From Massilia rhizosphaerae (GTDB taxonomy: Bacteria > Pseudomonadota > Gammaproteobacteria > Burkholderiales > Burkholderiaceae_D), in contig NZ_JADKYX010000002.1 of the NCBI RefSeq assembly GCF_016093545.1, forward strand, positions 124,001 through 188,000: a DNA stretch of 64,000 nucleotides. Direction: 5' to 3'. Position 1 is the first letter of the stretch. The number at the start of each line of letters is the position of its first letter. The notes under the pieces were generated by a model, which did not search any database, was not told the DNA's origin, and worked only from the letters and a program-made list of their open reading frames with translations. Position numbers and translations under genes: made by a program. Shown here one piece after another: positions 10,746 through 19,569 of the stretch.

Positions 10746-12173
10746 TCAGGGTTCGGGCGCGTGGATGCCCAGTTTCTGCATCTGGTAGCGCAGTTGCCGG
10801 ACGCTGATGCCGAGCAGGCTCGCGGCCTGCGTGCGGTTGAACTGGGTCTGGTTCAGCGCACGCAGGATGATGTCGCGCTCGACCTGGCTCAGGTAGTCCG
10901 GCAGATTGCTCGGCAGCGCGTCGGCGGCCGGCGGCGGCGCGGCCGGCTCCGGCTCCGGCGCCGCCGCCGGCGGCTGGGCGGCGGGCGCGCCCTCCCCCTG
11001 CGGCACGACGCCCGCGTCGCCCAGCTTCGCCCCCTTCAGCTGCAAGTCGCCCGCCTCGATCACGCCGTCGTCGGCGAAGGCGAGCGCGCGTTCGAGCACG
11101 TTTTCCAATTCACGCACATTGCCCGGAAACGCATAGCCGCGCAGCGCTTCCAGCACGCCGGGCCCCAGCCTCGCCCCGCCCGGGCCGGCCAGGCGCGCAA
11201 GGATGGCGTCGACCAGCAGCGGCAGGTCGTCCAGGCGCTCGCGCAGCGGCGGCAGCGTAAGTTCGATCACGTTCAGGCGGTAGAACAGGTCCTGGCGGAA
11301 GCTGCCGTTCTCCACGCACCTGGCGAGATCCTTGTGCGTGGCGCTGATGATGCGCACGTCGACCGGTTCCTCGACGGTGGCGCCGATCTTGCGCACGCGC
11401 CGTTCCTGGATCGCGCGCAGCAGTTTCACCTGCATCGCGAGCGGCAGGTCGGCCACCTCGTCGAGCATCAGGGTGCCCCCGTTGGCGGCCTGGAAGAAGC
11501 CGTCGCGCTCGTCGTTCGCGCCCGTGAACGCGCCCTTGCGGTAGCCGAAGAACTCGGCCTCCATCAGCGCCTCGGGAATCGCGCCGCAGTTGACGGCGAC
11601 GAACGGCTTGCCGGCCCGTGCGCCCTGGGCGTGGATCTCGCGCGCGGCCAGTTCCTTGCCGCTGCCCGATTCGCCGTTGATGGCGATGGGCGCCTGCGAG
11701 CGGGCCAGCCGCGCGATCTGGGCGCGCAATGCCTGCATCGCGGGCGATTGCCCGATCAGGCGCGACGCACCGCCCGCGTCCACGTGCGCGGGCGCGGCCG
11801 CCGGGTCGGACAGTTTCAGCGCCGCGCGCACCATCGCGCGCAGATCGTCCAGCACGACGGGCTTCGACACGTAATCGAACGCGCCGGCCTTGAGCGCCAC
11901 GACGGCATTCTCGGCGCTGCCGTACGCGGTGATCACGGCGACCGGCGTGCTCTTATGATTGGCCGCCACCTCGCGCACCAGCTCCAGGCCCAGGCCGTCG
12001 GGCAGGCGCATGTCCGTCAGCACCAGCGCGTACGCTTTCTGGCCGAGCAGCGCGCGCGCTTCGCGCACGGTCGCCGCGCTGTCCACGTCGAGCCCCATCT
12101 TGAGCAGGGTGATCTCGAGCAGCTCGCGCAGGTCGGGTTCGTCGTCGACCACCAGGATGCGGGGTGAGCTCAT
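10746..12173 (-). CDS. pilR: NtrC-family sigma-54 response regulator PilR
   Basis: PilR (475 aa) activates sigma-54 promoters, classically pilA, in response to PilS. A receiver domain with phospho-acceptor Asp54 (LTDMRLPDG) is followed by an AAA+ domain with Walker A GESGSGKE (167-174) and the sigma-54 contact loop KGAFTGA. A Pro/Ala-rich linker (about residues 395-425) leads to a Fis-type helix-turn-helix (NRTQAASLLGISVRQLRYQ). It lies 18 bp after pilS and is presumably co-transcribed with it. The pilin gene itself is not in the window, so the PilR assignment rests on the gene pair and neighbourhood. Confidence 0.9.
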   Translation of the reverse strand: MSSPRILVVDDEPDLRELLEITLLKMGLDVDSAATVREARALLGQKAYALVLTDMRLPDGLGLELVREVAANHKSTPVAVITAYGSAENAVVALKAGAFDYVSKPVVLDDLRAMVRAALKLSDPAAAPAHVDAGGASRLIGQSPAMQALRAQIARLARSQAPIAINGESGSGKELAAREIHAQGARAGKPFVAVNCGAIPEALMEAEFFGYRKGAFTGANDERDGFFQAANGGTLMLDEVADLPLAMQVKLLRAIQERRVRKIGATVEEPVDVRIISATHKDLARCVENGSFRQDLFYRLNVIELTLPPLRERLDDLPLLVDAILARLAGPGGARLGPGVLEALRGYAFPGNVRELENVLERALAFADDGVIEAGDLQLKGAKLGDAGVVPQGEGAPAAQPPAAAPEPEPAAPPPAADALPSNLPDYLSQVERDIILRALNQTQFNRTQAASLLGISVRQLRYQMQKLGIHAPEP

Positions 12174-12191
12174 GACTTTCTTTCCGTGTCG

Positions 12192-13883
12192 TTAGAGGGA
12201 TGCCGCGAAGGTGATCACGAAGCGCCCGCTGGCCTCGCCCGTGCCGCCGGCCGCAGCAAAGGGCCGGACGTCCTCGGTGCGGTATTCGTAGTCGAGCATC
12301 GCCCCGTTGTTCAGGCACAGTTCGCGCGCCAGGTACAGGCCCAGGCCCGTGCCCTTGCTCGACGTCGTGTAGAACGGCTCGAACAAGTGGGCCCGCACTT
12401 CCGGCGTGATGCCGGGACCGTCGTCCTGCACGTGCAATTCCAGGCGGCCCGTGGCGTCGAGCACCGGGCACACGCGGATGCTGGCCGGCTTGCCGCTCGC
12501 GTAGCGGATCGCGTTGCCGAGCAAATTCACGAGCACCTCGCGCAAATGCAGGCCGTCGAAACGCACGCTGCGGCCGCCCGCATCGCCCACCCACACTATA
12601 TCACCGGCCATGCCGTGCATTTCCGTGAACTCGGCGCGCAGCTCCGGCAGGAAGTCGTCGAGCGACACGGGCGTGGCGTTCGGCTGCACCTTGCGCGACA
12701 GTTTCAGGATGTCCTCGACCATGCGGTTCACGCGCGCCACGTTGTCGTTCACGATGCGCAGCAGGCGCACCTCGGCCTGGCCGTGCAGGTCCTCCGCCAG
12801 CAGCGACGTCGCGTGCCCGATCGCCGACAGCGGATTCCTCACTTCGTGCGCGATGCTGGCCGTCAGGCGCCCCATCGACGCCAGCTTGAGTTGCTGCGCC
12901 TGGTTTTCGATGGCGCTCACGTCCTGCAGGAACACGAGGCTGCGCTCGGCCGCGCCTTCCGGCGCGTCGACGCGCGCGAAGCGCAGCTTGAGATGCACCG
13001 GCTGGTCGAGGCGGCCGCGCACCGGTCCGTCCGTCTCGTGCCAGCGCTTGACGGTGACGTAGCCGCCCGTCGCCGCGGCCGGCGTGTCCATGCAGCGCCC
13101 GAGCCAGGCCGCGAAACTCTGCGCCACCGGCTCCAGCGCCGGCAGGTCGGTCAGCAGGAACACGTTGCCGTCCTCGCCCGGCTGCGTGTCCAGCCCGAGC
13201 ATGCGGCGCGCCGCCGGATTGCCGCCGAAGACCGTGCCGTCGCGCCCCAGCACGAGGATGCCGTCGGCCACGTCGTCCACGACGATGCGGTAGATCGCCT
13301 GCTGGATGCGCAGGTCGGCGCCGCGGCGCGCGGCCAGTTCTTCCTGGTTGATGAGCCGCGCGGCCAGGCGGTTCAGCACCAGCACCACGGCGAAGAACGC
13401 GGCGCCGGTGAGCCCCGCCTGGGTCAGCGGCGGCTCGTCCGGGCGCATGAAGACCTGCCAGATGCTCTCGCCCAGCACGAACAGCGTCGCCAGCGCGGCC
13501 GAGAACAGGGCCAGCACCAGCGGCGCGAGGATCGCGGCGCCGGCCAGCGGGAACAGGTACAGCAGCGCGAGGCCGCTGCGCATGCCGCCGGCCGCCAGGT
13601 ACAGCAGCGAGATCGCGCCGATGTCGACGACGACCTGGCCGGACAGCTGCCACAGGAAGCGCCGGCGCCAGCGCTGGGCGACGGCCGCGAACAGCAGGGC
13701 CGCCAGCACGTAGGCGATGCACGTCTCGGCATAGACCGTGCCGTCCACGCGGCCGCGCCGCACATCGACGGACAGGTAGAGCAGCAGCACGAGCGCGATC
13801 ACGATGCGCGTGACCGTGAGCGTCTGCAGCGAGCGCCAGAACGTCGAGCGCGACTCGGCGGACAGGGACAGCCAGGGCGCCAT
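12192..13883 (-). CDS. pilS: Membrane sensor histidine kinase PilS
   Basis: This 563-residue kinase uses the ATG at 13883 (MAPWLSLSAES); longer frames upstream overlap the PP0621 gene and read as low-complexity Arg-rich sequence. The N-terminal ~200 residues contain about six hydrophobic segments (VIALVLLLYL, LLFAAVAQ, GLALLYLFPLAGAAILAPLVLAL and others). A PAS-like region follows (ILVLGRDGTVFGGNPAARRMLG), then a HisKA domain with SIAHEVRNP (phospho-His) and an HATPase_c domain with N, G1 (DDGPGI) and G2 (GTGLGLYLARE) boxes. It is the partner of PilR immediately downstream. Confidence 0.92.
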   Translation of the reverse strand: MAPWLSLSAESRSTFWRSLQTLTVTRIVIALVLLLYLSVDVRRGRVDGTVYAETCIAYVLAALLFAAVAQRWRRRFLWQLSGQVVVDIGAISLLYLAAGGMRSGLALLYLFPLAGAAILAPLVLALFSAALATLFVLGESIWQVFMRPDEPPLTQAGLTGAAFFAVVLVLNRLAARLINQEELAARRGADLRIQQAIYRIVVDDVADGILVLGRDGTVFGGNPAARRMLGLDTQPGEDGNVFLLTDLPALEPVAQSFAAWLGRCMDTPAAATGGYVTVKRWHETDGPVRGRLDQPVHLKLRFARVDAPEGAAERSLVFLQDVSAIENQAQQLKLASMGRLTASIAHEVRNPLSAIGHATSLLAEDLHGQAEVRLLRIVNDNVARVNRMVEDILKLSRKVQPNATPVSLDDFLPELRAEFTEMHGMAGDIVWVGDAGGRSVRFDGLHLREVLVNLLGNAIRYASGKPASIRVCPVLDATGRLELHVQDDGPGITPEVRAHLFEPFYTTSSKGTGLGLYLARELCLNNGAMLDYEYRTEDVRPFAAAGGTGEASGRFVITFAASL

Positions 13884-13891
13884 GCGGCGTC

Positions 13892-14179
13892 TTACCGGGC
13901 GTCTTGTTGCGCCTCGTGCGCGTGCGCCGGGCCGCAGTAATCGCGTCCCCCGGCCCGCACGGCCTCCGACGACGGGAAATAGACGCCGCAACGGGCGCAG
14001 CAGAGCATCGGCTCGGACTTGTCCTCGACGCGGCTCCATGCCTGCGCGTCGGCGCCGGCGGACGCCGGTGCCGGACCGGCGGACGGCTCTTGTGCGCGCA
14101 CCATCGCGGCGCGCAGTTTGCTGCGCACGGCCGCCACCACGAGGATGACGAGCGCAATCCAGAAAAGCAGTCGCGTCAT
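13892..14179 (-). CDS. PP0621 family small membrane-anchored zinc-ribbon-like protein
   Basis: A 95-residue protein beginning MTRLLFWIALVILVVAAV, one N-terminal transmembrane helix. The C-terminal part has CCARCGVYFPSSEAV followed by YCGPAH, a CxxC...C pattern suggesting metal binding. The ATG at 14179 overlaps the stop of the ccsA-like gene by four bases, and pilS begins eight bases after its stop, so all four genes probably form one operon. The family is common in Burkholderiales beside pilS; its function is unknown. Confidence 0.85.
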   Translation of the reverse strand: MTRLLFWIALVILVVAAVRSKLRAAMVRAQEPSAGPAPASAGADAQAWSRVEDKSEPMLCCARCGVYFPSSEAVRAGGRDYCGPAHAHEAQQDAR

Positions 14180-14979
14180 ACGAACCCCCGGTGCAGAACG
14201 ACTTCGAAAACGAACCGGCTGCCGACGTAAGCCAGCGCCAGGGTGGCGAATCCCGCCAGCGTGAAGCGCAGCGCGGTCTTGCCGCGCCAGCCGCGCCAGC
14301 GGCGTCCGGCCAGCAGCGCGGCGAACAGCATCCACGACAGCAGCGCGAACACGTTTTTATGGTCCCAGCGCAGCGCGCGCCCGAACAGCTCCTCGGAGAA
14401 CACGATGCCCGACAGGACCGTGAGACTGAGCAGGACGAAACCGATGCCGATCATGCGAAACAGCAGCCGTTCCATGGTGAGCAGCGCCGGCAGCTGGTCG
14501 ATCGCGCCGCCCAGCCAGCCCTTCCTGGCGCTCTTCGTGTGCAGGCGCGCCTCCTGCAGCGCCATCAGCACGGCGTGGAAGGCGGCGATCGTGAGCGTGC
14601 TGTACGCCGACACGGCCACGGCCACGTGCCAGCCGAACGCGGGCGACTGGTCCTGCACGGGCATCAGGTTGCCGGGGAACAGCGGCGGCAGCAGCGCCGC
14701 GACGGCCGCGCACGGCATGACCATGCGGCGCATGCCATCCAGCGCGAAATTGCGGTTTTCGATCCAGTACGCGGCGACCGAGATCCACAGCGCGACCGAC
14801 AGCATGAAGGCGAAGCCGACGCGCAGGGTGCCGTTCGTCACGACGTCCGGCCACAGCGCGACGCCGTGCACGGCCCACGCAAGAAAGGTCACGGCCGAAA
14901 TGGCCGAGCCCTGCCGCGACGGCAGCAGGGCGCATACCGCGTACAGGATTGCCGCGGCGATGAATAGGGTGAGTTGCAT
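14176..14979 (-). CDS. Cytochrome c assembly/HemX-type membrane protein (CcsA-like)
   Basis: The ATG at 14979 gives 267 aa with about eight hydrophobic helices. Features of the CcmC/CcsA superfamily are present: conserved Trp/His segments (FGWHVAVAVSAYSTLTIAAFHAVLMALQ is split by the helix pattern) and a late RWDHKNVFALLSW loop whose His may ligand haem. Such proteins handle haem for cytochrome c maturation, though this stand-alone type (YpjD-like) has an unclear role. It overlaps the PP0621 gene. In many betaproteobacteria this gene lies back-to-back with ffh; here an ABC importer lies between them. Confidence 0.85.
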   Translation of the reverse strand: MQLTLFIAAAILYAVCALLPSRQGSAISAVTFLAWAVHGVALWPDVVTNGTLRVGFAFMLSVALWISVAAYWIENRNFALDGMRRMVMPCAAVAALLPPLFPGNLMPVQDQSPAFGWHVAVAVSAYSTLTIAAFHAVLMALQEARLHTKSARKGWLGGAIDQLPALLTMERLLFRMIGIGFVLLSLTVLSGIVFSEELFGRALRWDHKNVFALLSWMLFAALLAGRRWRGWRGKTALRFTLAGFATLALAYVGSRFVFEVVLHRGFV

Positions 14980-15029
14980 ACGCGCGAGTCTACACCATCC
15001 CGACGATGGGGGGACAGCTTGGCATTCCG

Positions 15030-15839
15030 TCAATCCACGGCCGCGGCCTTGATTTCGGCGTCGTGATGCCGCTGCTGCTCTTCCATCACCATCAGCCCAA
15101 GCTCGCGCTTGAGCGCGTTGAATTCGGGCGCCGCCGGATCGCGCAGGCGCGGCAGTTCGACGAGGATGTCGCGCTTGATCGTGCCCGGCCGGTAGGTCAT
15201 CACGACGATGCGGTCGGCCAGGTAGATCGCTTCCTCGATGCTGTGCGTGACGAAGATGACGGTCTTCCTGAGTTCCGCCCACAGGCGCAGCAGCTCGTCC
15301 TGCAGGTTGCGCCGGGTGAGGGCGTCGAGCGCGCCGAACGGCTCGTCCATCAGCATGATCGGCGAATCCAGCGCCAGCACGCGCGCGATCGCCACCCGCT
15401 GGCGCATGCCGCCGGACAGGTCTTTCGGGTAGCGTTTCGCGAACTCCTCCAGCGACAGCAATTTCAAAAGCTCCGCCACGCGCGCCGCGATCTGCGCGCG
15501 CGGCATGCCCTTGATCTCCAGGCCGAAGCCGACGTTCTGCTCCACCGTCATCCACGGGAACAGCGCGTATTCCTGGAACACCATGCCGCGCTCCGGTCCG
15601 GGCCCGGCGACCGGCACGCCGTCGGCCAGCACGCGGCCGGCCGTCGGCGGCGCGAAGCCGGCGATGGCGTTCAGCAGGGTCGACTTGCCGCAGCCGGAAG
15701 GCCCCAGCAGGCAGACGAACTGGCCGTGCGGGACCTCCAGCGTGATGTCCTGCAGCGCGACCATGCGGTGGCCATCCCCGTCGAATACCTTGGTCACGTT
15801 GTCGATGACAAGGTGAGCTTTTAAGTCGGGCGCGCTCAT
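15030..15839 (-). CDS. ABC importer ATP-binding protein, NitT/TauT class
   Basis: This 269-residue ATPase has Walker A GPSGCGKST, a Q-loop (VFQEYALFPW), signature LSGGMRQRV, Walker B IMLMDEPFGALD and an H-loop histidine (VTHSIEEA). It starts one base after the permease stop on the same strand, so they are translationally coupled. Its sequence style is that of SsuB/TauB/NrtD-like ATPases powering uptake of nitrate, sulfonates, taurine or related small molecules. The cargo cannot be read from the sequence. Confidence 0.92.
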   Translation of the reverse strand: MSAPDLKAHLVIDNVTKVFDGDGHRMVALQDITLEVPHGQFVCLLGPSGCGKSTLLNAIAGFAPPTAGRVLADGVPVAGPGPERGMVFQEYALFPWMTVEQNVGFGLEIKGMPRAQIAARVAELLKLLSLEEFAKRYPKDLSGGMRQRVAIARVLALDSPIMLMDEPFGALDALTRRNLQDELLRLWAELRKTVIFVTHSIEEAIYLADRIVVMTYRPGTIKRDILVELPRLRDPAAPEFNALKRELGLMVMEEQQRHHDAEIKAAAVD

Positions 15840-15840
15840 G

Positions 15841-16680
15841 TCAATGCTCCAGGCCGCGGTGCCAGCGCAGCAGGTAGTTGTTCAGTTTATTCATGCCGAC
15901 GTCGATGGCGAGGCCGAGCAGGCCGATCGTGATCATACCGGCGATGATCTTGTCCGACCAGAAGTACTCGCGCGCCTCCGAGATGCGCCAACCGAGCCCG
16001 TTGTTCACGGCGATCATCTCGGCCACGATCACGACGATGAACGCCGTGCCGATGCCGACGCGCATGCCGGTCAGGATGTACGGGACGGCAGCCGGCAGGA
16101 TCACGCGCACGAACATCGTCGTGCCGCCGGCCCCCAGGTTGCGCGCCGCGCGCAGGTAGATGCCGTCGACCTGGCGCACGCCCGCGATGGTATTCATCAG
16201 CACGGGAAAGAAGGCGCCCAGCGCGATGAGGAAGAAGGCCGGCGGGTTGCCGAGGCCGAACCACAGCATCGACATCGGAATGTAGGCGATGGGCGGAATG
16301 GGCCGCAGCAGCTGGAACAAGGGATTGAGCCACGCATGCGCGATGCGGCTCGCGCCCATGGCGAGGCCGATCGGCAGCGCCAGGGCGGTGCCGACGAGGA
16401 AGCCGACGATCACGCGGTACAGGCTGCCGATGGCGTCGTTGATCAATTCGCCGGAGACCATCCACGCGAGCCGCCCGCCGCCATTGGCCTCGTGCCAGGT
16501 CGGGTAGTCCTGCAGCGGCAGCAGGTACGCGACCCACTTGTGCCACACCTGCAGCGGGGACGGCAGCACGTGTTCGTTGACCCATCCCTGGCTGACCACC
16601 CACTGCCAGACCGCGACCGCGACGACCGGCACGACCAGGCCGACCGCGATGTCCTGCCACCTGCGTTTCGTCATTCGCAT
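15841..16680 (-). CDS. ABC importer permease, NitT/TauT class
   Basis: A 279-residue inner-membrane permease with about six helices. The ATPase-coupling (EAA) loop is visible as LRAARNLGAGGTTMFVRVILPAAVPYI. It sits between the binding-protein gene (90 bp upstream, the gap filled by a palindromic repeat pair) and the ATPase gene. The C-terminus has the typical DVGMNKLNNYLLRWHRG ending of SsuC-like proteins. It should form the homodimeric channel of the importer; the substrate is unknown. Confidence 0.9.
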   Translation of the reverse strand: MRMTKRRWQDIAVGLVVPVVAVAVWQWVVSQGWVNEHVLPSPLQVWHKWVAYLLPLQDYPTWHEANGGGRLAWMVSGELINDAIGSLYRVIVGFLVGTALALPIGLAMGASRIAHAWLNPLFQLLRPIPPIAYIPMSMLWFGLGNPPAFFLIALGAFFPVLMNTIAGVRQVDGIYLRAARNLGAGGTTMFVRVILPAAVPYILTGMRVGIGTAFIVVIVAEMIAVNNGLGWRISEAREYFWSDKIIAGMITIGLLGLAIDVGMNKLNNYLLRWHRGLEH

Positions 16681-16696
16681 CCCCTTTCACATCGCA

Positions 16697-16762
16697 CATG
16701 GTGGGCGGAGGGCCGCCCACCCTACGATCGTGCCGTAGGGTGGGCACCCTGTGCCCACCGAC
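16697..16762. repeat. Dispersed palindromic repeat, inverted pair (copy 1)
   Basis: Two inverted copies of a self-complementary ~26-bp unit: left arm 16700-16726 (GGTGGGC...GCCCACCCTACG) and right arm 16734-16759 (CGTAGGGTGGGC...GCCCACC), spacer of seven bases. The left arm differs slightly from the family consensus. It fills the gap between the binding-protein and permease genes. Confidence 0.85.
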
Positions 16763-16769
16763 CACCTGC

Positions 16770-17744
16770 TTATTTGATGTTCAGGCTTTTCTTCGCCTCG
16801 TCCAGCAAATCCGTCTTGACCCACTGCTTCGCCACGGGCGGATTCGCCAGCCGGCCGACGCCCGTCTTGACCATGAGGTCGGTCGTGGTCTGGATGTGTT
16901 CCGGCGTGATGTCGTAGCTGTACGGCGAATTGCTGATCGCGTCGTCGAAGTCGTCCTTCGTGATCTGGCCCTTGAACACGACCTCCCGCACGTATTTCTC
17001 GGCCAGCGCGCGGTCCCGGATGAAGGCGCTCGTGGCCATCACGAAGCAGCGCATGAATTTCTCGGCCGCCGCGTGTTTCGTGTTGTAGAACTTTTCCGTC
17101 ATGACCATCGTCCGTACCGGCTCGCCGATCGGGGTGTCGTACGGCTTGAGGACCTCGACGCCGAATCCCTTGTTGATCGCCTGCGACGACTGCGGCTCGG
17201 ACTGCATCATGGCGTCGATGTTCTTGCCCAGCAGCGCCTGGTTGAGGTCGGCGTAGGCCAGGTAGATGATCTGCACGTCCTTGCCCGGCGCGGTGCCGGC
17301 GGTCAGGCCCGCCTTCTGCAGCTCGGCCATCAACAGGACTTCCTGGATGCCGCCGCGCGTCACGCCCACCTTCTTGCCCTTGAGGTCCTTCACGCTCTTG
17401 ATGTGGACGTCCGGCCGCGCGACCAGGCGCGCGCCGCCCTTCGCGAAGCCGGCCACGACATAGATCGGCGCACCGCCGGTGCGGCCCGAAATGGCGGCCT
17501 CGGATGCCGTCGCGCCCGCGTCGAGCTCACCCGCGATGATGGCCTGCATCACGTCCAGGCCTTTCGCGAACACGCGCTCCTCGACCTTGATGCCGCATTT
17601 GGGCGCGATTTCCTTGATGTACGAGACCGCGCCGTAGTGCGCGAACTTGAGGTTGCCGAGGCGGACGACGTCCTGGGCCTGGGCGCCGCCCGCGGCCAGC
17701 AGGGCGGCGAGGACGAGGGTTTTGCGTAACACGGTTGCTTTCAT
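16770..17744 (-). CDS. Periplasmic substrate-binding protein of a NitT/TauT-type ABC importer
   Basis: This 324-residue protein starts with a signal peptide (MKATVLRKTLVLAALLAAGGAQA). The mature part has the SsuA/TauA/NMT1-like layout: VRLGNLKFAHYGAV, then GLDVMQAIIAGELDAGATAS, then KDLKGKKVGVTRGG. It delivers the ligand to the downstream permease/ATPase pair. Family members bind nitrate, taurine, aliphatic sulfonates or pyrimidine precursors; nothing visible decides among these. No desulfonation or nitrate genes are adjacent. Confidence 0.9.
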   Translation of the reverse strand: MKATVLRKTLVLAALLAAGGAQAQDVVRLGNLKFAHYGAVSYIKEIAPKCGIKVEERVFAKGLDVMQAIIAGELDAGATASEAAISGRTGGAPIYVVAGFAKGGARLVARPDVHIKSVKDLKGKKVGVTRGGIQEVLLMAELQKAGLTAGTAPGKDVQIIYLAYADLNQALLGKNIDAMMQSEPQSSQAINKGFGVEVLKPYDTPIGEPVRTMVMTEKFYNTKHAAAEKFMRCFVMATSAFIRDRALAEKYVREVVFKGQITKDDFDDAISNSPYSYDITPEHIQTTTDLMVKTGVGRLANPPVAKQWVKTDLLDEAKKSLNIK

Positions 17745-17938
17745 TCAGTCTCTCCGATCGGGTCGAACTTGTAGTTGGAATGAACTGCGTGCTGCAGCTC
17801 TGGAAAATAAACTCGAAGCAACATATTGTCAAACCGTCTCGACAGCTTTTACCAATAGTCAAACCGAACGGTTGACTGCACGACTTGCAAAAGGCCGGAT
17901 GGAGGTCTTGTCCGGGGAAAACGCGTCCCGACATGCGG

Positions 17939-17955
17939 TAAAATGGCGGTATATA
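17939..17955 (+). promoter_or_regulatory. Candidate ffh -10 region
   Basis: TAAAAT (17939-17944) and TATATA (17950-17955) are two possible -10 hexamers about 45-55 bp before the ffh ATG. No good -35 match was found for either, so the call is tentative. Confidence 0.35.
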
Positions 17956-17996
17956 TAGATCAGGGCACCGCTGCCCTTCAGTACAAAAGGTAGAAC

Positions 17997-19364
17997 ATGC
18001 TGGATAACCTGACCCAACGTCTTGCCAAGGTCGTCAAGACGATGCGCGGCGAAGCCCGCCTCACCGAGGCGAACACCGCCGAGATGCTGCGCGAAGTGCG
18101 CCTGGCCCTGCTCGAGGCCGACGTCGCGCTGCCGGCCGTGCGCGAATTCATCGCCAAAGTGAAGGAAAAGGCGCTGGGCGAGGAAGTCATCGGCTCGCTG
18201 TCGCCGGGCCAGGCCCTCGTCGGCGTCGTGCAGAAGGAACTGGCCGCGCTGATGGGCGCCGACCTCGGTCCGGAAGCGTCGCAGCTGTCGTTCGCGCAGC
18301 AGCCGCCGGCCGTGATCCTGATGGCCGGCCTGCAGGGTGTCGGCAAGACGACCACCACCGGCAAGCTCGCCAAATACCTCAAGGAAGAGAAGAAGAAAAA
18401 AGTCCTCACCGTCTCCGCCGACGTGTACCGCCCGGCCGCGATCGCGCAGCTGGAATCGGTGACGAAGCAGGTCGGCGCCGACTTCTTCCCGTCCACCGCC
18501 AACGACAAGCCGGTCGACATCGCGAAGAACGCGGTCGACTGGGCGCGCCGCCACTACCACGACGTCGTCATCGTCGACACGGCCGGCCGCCTGGCCATCG
18601 ACGAGGCGATGATGCAGGAAATCGCCGCCGTGCACGCGGCCGTGAATCCGATCGAGACGCTGTTCGTCGTCGACGCCATGGTCGGCCAGGACGCGATCAA
18701 CACGGCGAAGGCCTTCAACGACGCGCTGCCGCTGACCGGCGTGATCCTGACCAAGCTCGATGGCGATTCGCGCGGCGGCGCGGCGCTGTCCGTGCGCCAC
18801 GTGACGGGCAAGCCGATCAAGTTCGCCGGCGTGTCGGAAAAGCTGGACGGCCTGGAAGCCTTCGATCCGGCCCGCATGGCCAGCCGCGTGCTGGGCATGG
18901 GCGACATCCTGGCCCTCGTCGAGGAAGCGCGCAAGGGCGTGGACATGAAGGCCGCGGCCGACATGGCCAACAAGATCAAATCGGGCGGCAAGTTCGACAT
19001 GAACGACTTCCGCGCCCAGCTCGCGCAGATGAAGAAGATGGGCGGCATGGCCGGCCTGCTCGACAAATTGCCGGCCCAGTTCCAGCAGGCCGCCAACGGC
19101 GCCAATATGGATCAAGCCGAAAAACAGGTGCGCCGCATGTGCGGCATCATCGATTCGATGACGCCGGCGGAGCGCGCCAAGCCGGAACTGATCAAGGCCA
19201 ACCGCAAGCGCCGCATCGCGGCCGGCGCCGGCGTGCAGGTGCAGGAGGTCAATCGCATGCTGAACCAGTACGAGCAGATGAACACGATGATGAAGAAGCT
19301 CAAGGGCGGCGGCTTGATGAAGATGATGCGCGGGATGAAGGGCATGATGCCCGGCATGCGCTGA
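17997..19364 (+). CDS. ffh: Signal recognition particle protein Ffh
   Basis: Ffh (455 aa) binds 4.5S RNA and signal sequences and docks with FtsY to target membrane proteins. The N domain is at residues 1-90. The G domain has GLQGVGKTTTTGKLA (111 on), DTAGR and TKLDGDSRGG motifs. The Met-rich M domain runs from about 325 to the end (MKKMGGMAG, MMKKLKGGGLMKMMRGMKGMMPGMR in segments) and includes RRIAAGAGV, the RNA-binding helix region. A leader with AAAGG-like spacing precedes the ATG. It is followed by its own terminator. Confidence 0.98.
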   Translation: MLDNLTQRLAKVVKTMRGEARLTEANTAEMLREVRLALLEADVALPAVREFIAKVKEKALGEEVIGSLSPGQALVGVVQKELAALMGADLGPEASQLSFAQQPPAVILMAGLQGVGKTTTTGKLAKYLKEEKKKKVLTVSADVYRPAAIAQLESVTKQVGADFFPSTANDKPVDIAKNAVDWARRHYHDVVIVDTAGRLAIDEAMMQEIAAVHAAVNPIETLFVVDAMVGQDAINTAKAFNDALPLTGVILTKLDGDSRGGAALSVRHVTGKPIKFAGVSEKLDGLEAFDPARMASRVLGMGDILALVEEARKGVDMKAAADMANKIKSGGKFDMNDFRAQLAQMKKMGGMAGLLDKLPAQFQQAANGANMDQAEKQVRRMCGIIDSMTPAERAKPELIKANRKRRIAAGAGVQVQEVNRMLNQYEQMNTMMKKLKGGGLMKMMRGMKGMMPGMR

Positions 19365-19371
19365 TCGTCGC

Positions 19372-19390
19372 GCCGCCTGAGCGGCTTTTT
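19372..19390 (+). terminator. Rho-independent terminator after ffh
   Basis: GCCGC-CTGA-GCGGC followed by TTTTT, starting eight bases after the ffh stop codon. Confidence 0.8.
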
Positions 19391-19569
19391 GCGCTTGGGA
19401 CGCCTGTTTTTTCGCTCTAGAGAGGCCCGGGTAACACAACGGGCAGATTTAGGCCTTGTAAGAGTGAAAAAATTTCGAAAAAGACTTGCACGAACACTAA
19501 AACCCTACCAATATAAGCCGGGTGCGCTCACGCGCAAATTTCCATGTGTTCCGTTTAGGAGGCTCGAAG

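Noticed and set aside
17859..19439. 526-codon minus-strand frame opposite ffh
   Set aside because: Shadow of ffh, His/Leu/Arg-rich with no family signature.
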